In this document: piece after piece, positions 1 to 5,651 of the stretch
Layout: each line of letters begins with the position of its first letter
How positions within the stretch are numbered: the first letter of the stretch is position 1
DNA from: Paenibacillus sp. UBA6285
Lineage (GTDB): Bacteria; Bacillota; Bacilli; Paenibacillales; Paenibacillaceae
DNA: 5,651 bases
Direction: 5' to 3'
NCBI GenBank assembly: GCA_002438345.1
Contig: DJUJ01000212.1
Span: 68,709-74,359 of the forward strand
Translations under genes and position numbers: made by a program
The notes under the pieces: model-generated
What the model was told of the DNA's origin: nothing
The model's input: only the letters and a program-made list of their open reading frames with translations
The model's database searches: none

Positions 1-1850
1 CGCCCATCAGCCGAGGCTGCTGTCAACCGTCCGAATACGGTGTTCATATGATTGTTGATCATGACATTTAAATAAGAATGCAGCCCTACACGATCGTTTT
101 GACGCTGAATCGTCTCACTAAGGAAATTGTGAAGATCCGAAGTGATCTGATCAGCTATTTCATTATCATTGCCATACTTTGGAGCATTGAGTAACAATCT
201 CTGTTCTCTCTCGTATCCTTCGAAATTACAATCGAGTATCTGAACTAATTTTTCCAAACTAAAGTGCTTTTGCTTATAGACGATCTCACGAATAGCGGTC
301 AGACTATCTGCAGCATTCACAGTTCCATAAGTCTCAAGCGTACCTCCGAGATAACGGATGCCTCCTGCGAAAATCCCTTTACTACGTTCAATGCAATCGT
401 CATACAACATAGATAAGTACAAATAAGAAGCCGTTTCTCCAGCAAATTGATATTCCAAGGCTTGCACATCAGCCAGCAACTCAATGAAGTGAGTCAACTG
501 CTCACAGTAGGCATCCATTAACTGATCAAATGTCTCGAACGATGCAATGTTACCCGTAGCGAGTCCAATTCCTTCCCCTGTAATCTTGTCCATCCCATTG
601 CGGAGTGTAACCTCCAAAGCCTTCAGGAGATTGAGGGTCCCGTTCGGAGCACCAAAACTGCAGTGCTCCAGAACGATTTCCCCGCATCCGTATGGACAGT
701 ACTTTTCGACTTCGTCCCGTTCCAGTTTAAACGCTTGCTGTAAGGCAGGAAGGTTCACATCATCGTTGTACAGAATGGGGAAGGTCCTGCCTTCTCCGAT
801 GACTTCTAGTCCTTTATTCATCAGCATCGGATTCATTCCTTTGTAGAATCGAAGAGACAATTGAGGCTCGATCTCAAGGACTGTTCTAGTCGCTTCCAAT
901 GCCAGCATGGAGAACTTATCTGCATTAGCCTCATTCCGTCTACCACGGCCACCAATCATGACTCTCCCGTTAAATGTCGTTTTCTTATCGGCAATTAACT
1001 GCCAGAATGATTGCAGCAACTTAAGCGCCTCTGAATCCGTCAATCGACCGTTATCCAGATCATTCACATATAAATCACCTAAGTAAATGTCCATCCTGCC
1101 ATAATTTCTAACTCCCGTCATTAATGAATACACCCATAGGAGCTGGATCGCCTCGCGCATTGTAGATGGCGCATGCTCACGATTACGCTGTAAGACGTCA
1201 GCAATCTGAATCAATTCCGCCTTGCGGGTTGAATCCTCAGCTTCTTCTGCTAATGCCCGAGCCTGACTTTCATAATAAGAACACGATTCTGACAGCAAAT
1301 CGAGTGCATCCAGCATGCCCGCAAGCAACTGTTTATCTGCATCAGGTTTGTTGCGTCGCGCCTCGATCAATTGGCTCATCCCAGGTATGCCGAGCTGAAT
1401 GAGTTTTTCGTAATCCATTTGAGCGCCTGCCATACGGTATAATGGAAAAGCGATGTGAGAGTCATTAATAATATCATCCTTGTTAAGCCAGCGGTTCAAT
1501 TCCTCAGAGAATTGAGCGTGAAACTTACCACGTGACGATTCCGTTTTCCAAAATGCACGAAGCTCCTCGAATGTTTGAAGCTCGGCTTCGTTCAACTGCA
1601 ATTCATCCAGTTTTGCGGCCATTTCCTCCAGAGAGGTACAGTAGCCGAATCCATTCAAATCTTCCGCTGAGAAGGCAATTGCCCCTAATTTGACTCGACC
1701 AGCAAATAGATCATGATCTTGAATAGGCTCGAACACAGCGGGATACTGAGTCCGGAGACATTGCATTTCCCGAACCGCGATAGGAGCATCCTTATATTTT
1801 TTGTACGCATCAGTGAAGGCTAATTCCATCGTAAATCGATTAACTGTCAT
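1..1850 (-). CDS. Glycyl radical enzyme, PFL-like family, partial (C-terminus beyond window)
   Basis: The frame is open from the ATG at 1850 to the window edge: 616 codons with no stop or frameshift. Family landmarks appear in order: DLFAGRV near residue 60; DYEKLIQLGIPGM (146-158); EPQLSLRF (328-335); FPILYNDD (357-364); the active-site loop YGCGE with presumed thiyl-radical Cys389 and Glu391; PKYGND (557-562); and AASADGR at the edge. Glycyl radical enzymes use a C-terminal glycyl radical to generate the Cys thiyl radical, which starts H-atom abstraction from the substrate. The C-terminal RVxGY-type glycine loop should lie in the missing part (probably 100-200 residues, judged from usual family length). 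True PFL has adjacent cysteines (CC); the C-x-E seen here is typical of the eliminase, dehydratase and decarboxylase branches, so it is probably not PFL. The His that precedes the PDYEKVL-like segment in characterised dehydratases seems absent (AGAQ, 141-144). The start at 1850 is chosen because of the strong ribosome site; the next ATG (1829) has none. A radical-SAM activase is expected nearby but is not in the window. Substrate unknown. Confidence 0.9.
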   Translation of the reverse strand, partial: MTVNRFTMELAFTDAYKKYKDAPIAVREMQCLRTQYPAVFEPIQDHDLFAGRVKLGAIAFSAEDLNGFGYCTSLEEMAAKLDELQLNEAELQTFEELRAFWKTESSRGKFHAQFSEELNRWLNKDDIINDSHIAFPLYRMAGAQMDYEKLIQLGIPGMSQLIEARRNKPDADKQLLAGMLDALDLLSESCSYYESQARALAEEAEDSTRKAELIQIADVLQRNREHAPSTMREAIQLLWVYSLMTGVRNYGRMDIYLGDLYVNDLDNGRLTDSEALKLLQSFWQLIADKKTTFNGRVMIGGRGRRNEANADKFSMLALEATRTVLEIEPQLSLRFYKGMNPMLMNKGLEVIGEGRTFPILYNDDVNLPALQQAFKLERDEVEKYCPYGCGEIVLEHCSFGAPNGTLNLLKALEVTLRNGMDKITGEGIGLATGNIASFETFDQLMDAYCEQLTHFIELLADVQALEYQFAGETASYLYLSMLYDDCIERSKGIFAGGIRYLGGTLETYGTVNAADSLTAIREIVYKQKHFSLEKLVQILDCNFEGYEREQRLLLNAPKYGNDNEIADQITSDLHNFLSETIQRQNDRVGLHSYLNVMINNHMNTVFGRLTAASADG

Positions 1851-1853
1851 TTC

Positions 1854-1864
1854 GATCACATCCT
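1854..1864 (-). promoter_or_regulatory. Extended ribosome binding site of the glycyl radical enzyme, overlapping the upstream stop codon
   Basis: Read on the minus strand this is AGGATGTGATC, which matches the full anti-Shine-Dalgarno complement AGGAGGTGATC at 10 of 11 positions and sits at normal distance from the ATG at 1850. The glycosidase stop codon TGA (1856-1858) lies inside it, so ribosomes finishing the glycosidase end on this site. This fixes the start of the glycyl radical enzyme and suggests translational coupling (inference). Confidence 0.7.
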
Positions 1865-3898
1865 GTCATTTTTTATACTAATCGAGTTAAATTTTTCACC
1901 ATCCCTGAAAATATCCCTACAAAACAGAGTGGATATATACGCACCTGGCCAAGAGAACCAGTGTCTGGATTGTACACCGCCCGTTTCTTCATTTATTGCC
2001 TCTGAATACAACCCATCCCATTGAACAATTTCCATAAGTTTTTGAAAAACTTTGTCATGACGGATCGAATCTTTCATCACTTCACTAAAAAGCAGTTCCT
2101 GCGCATACCCTAACGGCCACGGGTGCGGTGTATGAACGGATCCCAATCCGCTATAAGTTCCCGTATAAAACCCGCCTATATTCTCTTCACTGAATCCAAA
2201 CTCCATTGTATGAATCCATTTAACATCTTCTTTACTACAGAACCCCCAGATTGGAGCATAAACTGCTGGAAGATCGTTCGCGTCGTGATAATTCTGGAAA
2301 TTTCCCTTCAAGTCTGTCAGGTAAGCAAACAGCTCTTTTCCATTACAAAGCGTTGTAAAAGATTGCGTACAGTCATTGTGTACCTGGTCTGCCCATTCTG
2401 ATAAATCTCCATCATGGAAAGAAAACACTTTGTTCAATTCGGATAATTGCTGCAAGGTATGCCAGGCAAGCACTTGGCTAGAGAAATGATAAGGATAATC
2501 TACTTTATCATCAGCAGGCGTTTCCCCTGTCTTAAACAACCACTTCTCTTCATGTCTATAATCCATGATCATGCCCAGTACTTCTTTGACAATTGGCAAT
2601 AATCGTTTTACCGTTTCTTCATCACCATACTGTACATAGTAATCACAAAGCTCAAGAAGCGGATAACATTGCTGATCGAATTGGAACACATTATCTTTGC
2701 TGTAACCATTGGTTAAATATCCACGCCCCCAGTACTGATGTGGACGATCAGCCTTTTCAAACATCCAAAGCAAATGCCCTTTCACAATCCGCTGAACAAG
2801 ATTCTTCCATTCTGATCGATAGGATTCTTCAAAAAGGAACTCGCTTTTGCTCTCCGATTCCAATAGAAGTTGCATCATATAATAGGAGTCACGATTCCAT
2901 GATAAAGGCAGCAACTGGTGATCCGTGATCACACAAATGTACTCTTGGTCTATCGGTACCGAACAACAGAAAATGATATAATCCAAATTTCTTTGAATAA
3001 TAAACTGGGCTGCCTTTGTTTGTTCATCCTGGATCGATGTTATCTGCTTCCAATCAGGCAAATGCTGAATTGCATCGGCAGTCAGTTGTTCTACATCGGT
3101 AGGTGAAAGTTCAGTCTCGCAATCTGCTTGATGCGAAAGGGAGTAGACCATGCTAATGATCCGACTTGCTCCTTTATCCAATGTGAGCTCCATCCCAAAT
3201 TCATAACGAACAGGATCGTTTGCTGTTTGCTGTGCAGGTAAAAGGTTCATTGCAGCATGACCATTGAATACATACATATCCGCTCGAGCAGCTAGGTGCC
3301 GATTAGAAATCGCAATATGATTGCCTTGAACATCCATTTTATTCTCCAAAGGAGGAATTGGAATAGGGCCACCTTCCGTCAATTGTCCATAGCTACAGCG
3401 ATTCAAACTGAAAAGTCCACCGACTATTAATGGAATCACGACTTCTTGATCGCTTCTATTGGTTAACCCGAATCTATGAATTAAATAGCTCTTATCATTC
3501 TTTTGCGCTGCCAAAAACATAGAATGAGCTTCGACATTTCTGAACTCATAATGAAAAACAGGATCCTTGCTTTCCAAATAATAGACTTGCTGCTTCACGT
3601 TCTTCTCTTGAAGCTTAATACCAAAGCCAATTGCTTGGTTTCCCTCTTCTATTGTATCAACCAATCTTTTGCGATAACGACGGACGTGGTTGCTATCATG
3701 GAACTTATCATTTGGAAACTGCTCAATGGAAGTCAGTGTCACGAATCCCTGTGCCTTATGATAAGCATTTACTGAACTAGCCAATCCGTTAAGTCCGATG
3801 CTAGCGGACATATGTCCATTTCCGACATCGATTGGTTTGTGATTGCGAACTTCTAGTAACGGGATCATATGGCGATTATTGTAAACTGCTTGCATCAT
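1856..3898 (-). CDS. GH125-like glycosidase with N-terminal extra domain (cytoplasmic)
   Basis: A 680-residue protein with no signal peptide or membrane segment, so probably cytoplasmic. Residues about 20-290 look like a beta-rich N-terminal domain starting with a VGNGHMSA motif, as in other glycosidases with (alpha/alpha)6 barrels. Residues about 300-665 carry, in order, segments that resemble GH125 (DUF1237; exo-alpha-1,6-mannosidase) signatures: VITDHQLLPLSWNRDS (323-338; compare VITGDIxAMWLRDS), FDQQCYP (407-413; compare xDSLCYP), PADD (461-464; compare RPSDD), DANDLPAVYAPIWGF (539-553; compare DDANVPSLLSLPYLG), GSVHTPHPWPL (586-596; compare GSPHTPxxxIWP), SEA with Glu633 (compare HES) and SRHWFSW (644-650; compare TRxWFAW). 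By this comparison Asp463 or Asp464 is the candidate general acid and Glu633 the candidate base of an inverting hydrolase. Known GH125 enzymes are shorter (about 430 residues) and lack such a large N-terminal domain, so this is a divergent relative; sugar specificity should not be assumed to be mannose. The start at 3898 (the first of two consecutive ATGs) follows AGGTGGG by 6 bases. The fold is read from motifs, not from a search. Confidence 0.78.
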   Translation of the reverse strand: MMQAVYNNRHMIPLLEVRNHKPIDVGNGHMSASIGLNGLASSVNAYHKAQGFVTLTSIEQFPNDKFHDSNHVRRYRKRLVDTIEEGNQAIGFGIKLQEKNVKQQVYYLESKDPVFHYEFRNVEAHSMFLAAQKNDKSYLIHRFGLTNRSDQEVVIPLIVGGLFSLNRCSYGQLTEGGPIPIPPLENKMDVQGNHIAISNRHLAARADMYVFNGHAAMNLLPAQQTANDPVRYEFGMELTLDKGASRIISMVYSLSHQADCETELSPTDVEQLTADAIQHLPDWKQITSIQDEQTKAAQFIIQRNLDYIIFCCSVPIDQEYICVITDHQLLPLSWNRDSYYMMQLLLESESKSEFLFEESYRSEWKNLVQRIVKGHLLWMFEKADRPHQYWGRGYLTNGYSKDNVFQFDQQCYPLLELCDYYVQYGDEETVKRLLPIVKEVLGMIMDYRHEEKWLFKTGETPADDKVDYPYHFSSQVLAWHTLQQLSELNKVFSFHDGDLSEWADQVHNDCTQSFTTLCNGKELFAYLTDLKGNFQNYHDANDLPAVYAPIWGFCSKEDVKWIHTMEFGFSEENIGGFYTGTYSGLGSVHTPHPWPLGYAQELLFSEVMKDSIRHDKVFQKLMEIVQWDGLYSEAINEETGGVQSRHWFSWPGAYISTLFCRDIFRDGEKFNSISIKNDRM

Positions 3899-3904
3899 TT
3901 CTAG

Positions 3905-3911
3905 CCCACCT
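3905..3911 (-). promoter_or_regulatory. Ribosome binding site of the GH125-like gene
   Basis: AGGTGGG on the minus strand lies 6 bases before the ATG at 3898, within the 23-base gap after the amidohydrolase stop. It favours the first of the two tandem ATG codons. The gap also holds a run of eight A on the coding strand that begins inside the preceding TAA stop. Confidence 0.65.
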
Positions 3912-3921
3912 ATTATTTTTT

Positions 3922-4731
3922 TTAGGATTCAACCAAAGATCCGTATAATTCAGGTCTTCTGCTGCGTAAAATTGGTTCTTGGATCCGCTCTTTGGAGATA
4001 AGGGATGTATCAATCGTACCTACTAATACCCCTTCTTCATCTCCCGCTTCACAAATGACTTCACCGCGAGGATTCGCAATTTTACTTAAACCGCAATAGG
4101 TGAACTCATTTTCTGTTCCAACCCGATTTATTGCCACTGTAAAAATCTGATTATCTTGTGCTCTGGCACAAGTGCGAAGGTTCAGCAAGTATTCAAAGTT
4201 CACAGGAACAGCTGATGGAATGAAGATCACTTCAGCGCCTTTCAACGCCATAATTCGAAACATCTCTTCAAACGCATGGTCATAGCAAGTCGCGATTCCG
4301 ATTCTCATTCCTTTAACATCGAATACTGGAAATTCGGAGCCGCTACGGAAATATTGATGCTCCGTCGGGTAAAGATGAACCTTCCTGTATTTTCCGACAT
4401 AGTTGCCATTCTCGTCGATCACAAACGTTGTATCGTATAAGACGGATTCCTGAAGCGAATCCTTCTCCACAATATTAGCAATAATGGCTGTACCATATTT
4501 ACGAGCCTTTTCCGCTAACCGATGAACGGTAGGACCGGGTACAGTTTCCGCCAGAGTAAAGAATTCATCCTTAATCAAGCCGAGATGATACCCTGTTGTA
4601 AAAAATTCAGGTAAGCATAGCACATCAACGTCCATGCCGACTTGATCAATATAGTATTCTGCTTTTTGCATATTCTTCTCTTTATCTTTTAGGACACAGT
4701 CCATTTGTACGACACCAATTGTAAGTTCCAT
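3922..4731 (-). CDS. Nitrilase-superfamily carbon-nitrogen hydrolase
   Basis: A complete 269-residue protein, the usual length for a single-domain member of the superfamily. It hydrolyses a non-peptide C-N bond (amide, N-carbamoyl group or, less often, nitrile) through a covalent thioester on cysteine, in the cytoplasm. The catalytic triad is visible and intact: Glu42 in LCLPEFFTTGY, Lys117 in GKYRKVHLYP and Cys149 in IGIATCYDHAFEE. Glu124 in the TEHQYFRSG segment matches the additional conserved acidic residue of many members. Residues 190-199 (ARAQDNQIF) and KIANPRGEVI near 218-227 are also typical. The pattern most resembles the N-carbamoylputrescine amidase, beta-ureidopropionase and omega-amidase type enzymes rather than true nitrilases, but motifs alone do not fix the substrate. 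It lies 19 bases after the permease gene and 23 before the glycosidase gene, which suggests a role in handling an imported, nitrogen-containing compound. AAGGAG 6 bases before the ATG supports the start. Confidence 0.92.
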   Translation of the reverse strand: MELTIGVVQMDCVLKDKEKNMQKAEYYIDQVGMDVDVLCLPEFFTTGYHLGLIKDEFFTLAETVPGPTVHRLAEKARKYGTAIIANIVEKDSLQESVLYDTTFVIDENGNYVGKYRKVHLYPTEHQYFRSGSEFPVFDVKGMRIGIATCYDHAFEEMFRIMALKGAEVIFIPSAVPVNFEYLLNLRTCARAQDNQIFTVAINRVGTENEFTYCGLSKIANPRGEVICEAGDEEGVLVGTIDTSLISKERIQEPILRSRRPELYGSLVES

Positions 4732-4737
4732 CTCGTT

Positions 4738-4743
4738 CTCCTT
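4738..4743 (-). promoter_or_regulatory. Ribosome binding site of the amidohydrolase
   Basis: AAGGAG on the minus strand, 6 bases before the ATG at 4731. It lies in the 19-base gap after the permease stop codon (4751-4753), which is too short for a separate promoter of normal form. Confidence 0.75.
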
Positions 4744-4750
4744 CTTTACA

Positions 4751-5581
4751 TTATCCTTTTACTGATCCTGCGGTAACACCTTGAATGATTTTATTCTGTA
4801 AGCACATATAGAGCACAAGACTCGGTGCAATAGTGATTGCAATGCTGGCAAGCACTTTAGTCCAATCCGTGCTAAGACCGGTAAACTGTAAAATAGCAAC
4901 TGGAATCGTTTGATATTCAGGTTTTATTAAGAATACAAGCGAGAATAACAATTCATTCCATGTTGCCATAAATGTCAGAATGCCCACAGTAGCCATCGCT
5001 GGTGTTGAAATTGGCAATATGATCCGAATAAAAGTCGTACGTATACAACAACCATCCAAAACTGCAGACTCCTCTAATTCCTTTGGAAGTGTGAAGAAAT
5101 ACCCTGAAAGTACCATAATTGCAGTAGGCAATGCGAAAACGATATAAGGGAGTACAATAACGATTCTCGGATCCAGAAATTCTCTTAATCCTTGTAGACT
5201 CATATAGATTGGAATCAATGTCGAATGTACTGGAATCAATAATCCGAGCATAAAAAATGAGAGCGTTAATTTACTGCCTTTCCATTTCAATCGTGTAACC
5301 CCATAAGCAGCAAGTGATGCCAATATCATCACGGCTGCTAATGTGAGCATAGAGACAAAAACACTATTCAATATATTGATATGCAGTTTATACTCTGTAA
5401 TTACTTTCACAAACCCATCAAGGTTGAAGGATTGCGGAATTCCCCAAGGATTAAGAAAGAAATCCTGTTCGCTTTTAACAGCACTCATATAAACCCAGAT
5501 AAGCGGATAAAGTACGATAATCGTGATCAGACCTAAAAAGCCATAGAGTAAGCCACTTCGCATGAGGCGAATTGATTTCAT
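4751..5581 (-). CDS. Carbohydrate ABC transporter permease, MalG-type (CUT1)
   Basis: A complete 276-residue integral membrane subunit of a binding-protein-dependent sugar importer. Six hydrophobic segments can be picked out, at roughly residues 11-31, 71-94, 107-129, 139-161, 197-218 and 247-265. The cytoplasmic EAA loop, which docks on the ATPase, is clear: ELEESAVLDG (168-177) continuing to ILP at 188-190. Other family marks are the N-terminal YPLIWVYMSAVKS segment, IPVHSTLIPIY (116-126), TWNELLFSLVFL (207-218) and the C-terminal QGVTAGSVKG, which is close to the common GLTAGAVKG ending. Such proteins pair with a MalF-type permease, whose end is seen just upstream, and with an extracellular solute-binding protein; the ATPase is often encoded elsewhere in Bacillota. 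The sugar cannot be told from sequence; the glycosidase downstream suggests an oligosaccharide or glycoside. The ATG at 5581 overlaps the stop of the upstream gene. Confidence 0.95.
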   Translation of the reverse strand: MKSIRLMRSGLLYGFLGLITIIVLYPLIWVYMSAVKSEQDFFLNPWGIPQSFNLDGFVKVITEYKLHINILNSVFVSMLTLAAVMILASLAAYGVTRLKWKGSKLTLSFFMLGLLIPVHSTLIPIYMSLQGLREFLDPRIVIVLPYIVFALPTAIMVLSGYFFTLPKELEESAVLDGCCIRTTFIRIILPISTPAMATVGILTFMATWNELLFSLVFLIKPEYQTIPVAILQFTGLSTDWTKVLASIAITIAPSLVLYMCLQNKIIQGVTAGSVKG

Positions 5582-5651
5582 TTTCTGAATCCTCCATTCT
5601 CTTTACGCTGTTTGAAAGCTAGCGTAATCAGAAGAGTGAAGATCATATTCT
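5578..5651 (-). CDS. MalF-type sugar ABC transporter permease, C-terminal fragment at window edge
   Basis: Only the last 23 codons are in the window; the gene enters from the right edge in the frame starting at 5649. The peptide is a hydrophobic stretch, NMIFTLLITLAF, followed by a basic tail KQRKENGGFRK and TGA. This is the usual ending of MalF or UgpA-type permeases: a last transmembrane helix followed by a short positively charged cytoplasmic tail. The TGA (5578-5580) overlaps the ATG of the MalG-type gene as ATGA, the usual arrangement for the two permeases of one transporter. The other two frames have stops in this stretch. The call rests on this short peptide and on context, so it is less secure than the neighbouring gene. 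Confidence 0.75.
   Translation of the reverse strand, partial: NMIFTLLITLAFKQRKENGGFRK
5591..5595 (-). promoter_or_regulatory. Ribosome binding site of the MalG-type permease, inside the upstream gene
   Basis: GGAGG on the minus strand, 9 bases before the ATG at 5581. It lies within the last codons of the upstream permease gene, where it encodes part of an Asn-Gly-Gly-Phe segment. This, with the ATGA overlap, points to coupled translation of the two permeases. Confidence 0.7.

Noticed and set aside
547..1402. Open frames on the plus strand at 547-846 and 1166-1402.
   Set aside because: They lie antisense within the continuous glycyl radical enzyme frame, their translations match no family I know, and no operon context supports them.
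1..1850. Calling the glycyl radical enzyme pyruvate formate-lyase (pflB).
   Set aside because: The active-site loop has a single Cys in YGCGE and not the adjacent CC pair of true PFL, and the gene context is sugar or amide catabolism.
1..1850. Possible pseudogene or truncated gene at the left edge.
   Set aside because: The frame is open to the edge and the family motifs continue to the last codons, so the missing part is explained by the window boundary.
2918..2933. Palindrome-like sequence with GTGATC repeats (ggtgatccgtgatcac).
   Set aside because: It is inside the glycosidase coding region at conserved protein sequence (VITDHQ), far from any start, so it is probably chance.
2123..3775. 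Four open frames on the plus strand (2123-2401, 2593-2928, 2918-3106, 3503-3775).
   Set aside because: All lie antisense to the GH125-like gene, whose reading frame is continuous and carries ordered family motifs; their products show no recognisable domain.
3912..3924. T-rich run on the plus strand that might be a terminator.
   Set aside because: There is no GC-rich stem before it, and in the minus-strand transcript it is an A run, so it cannot act as an intrinsic terminator for the operon.

Overview
The window looks like part of one catabolic operon from a low-to-moderate-GC Gram-positive bacterium (Bacillota; a Paenibacillus-like or related facultative anaerobe is my best guess). The basis is strong purine-rich ribosome binding sites, the CUT1-type sugar transporter and the Bacillota-like codon and protein style. 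The genus is inference: there is no rRNA or other marker here.

All recognised genes lie on the minus strand and are read from the right edge to the left edge. They are: (1) the last 23 codons of a first sugar-transporter permease (5578-5651); (2) a complete MalG-type permease (4751-5581), overlapping it by ATGA; (3) a nitrilase-superfamily amidohydrolase (3922-4731); (4) a 680-residue GH125-like glycosidase with an extra N-terminal domain (1856-3898); (5) the first 616 codons of a glycyl radical enzyme of the pyruvate formate-lyase-like family (1-1850), which runs off the left edge before its glycyl-radical domain. Gaps are -4, 19, 23 and 5 bases, and each start has its own Shine-Dalgarno sequence. 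No internal promoter or terminator is visible, so the genes are probably co-transcribed from a promoter to the right of the window. No stretch over 300 bases lacks a gene.

A reading consistent with the gene order is that an ABC importer brings in a glycoside or oligosaccharide, the cytoplasmic glycosidase releases a sugar or aglycone, the amidohydrolase cleaves an amide (or carbamoyl or nitrile) bond, and the oxygen-sensitive glycyl radical enzyme performs a radical elimination or cleavage. Each family assignment is supported by visible motifs. The substrate and the order of steps are inference. The combination of GH125-like enzyme, nitrilase and non-PFL glycyl radical enzyme behind a sugar importer matches no characterised pathway that I know, and it is the main point of interest.
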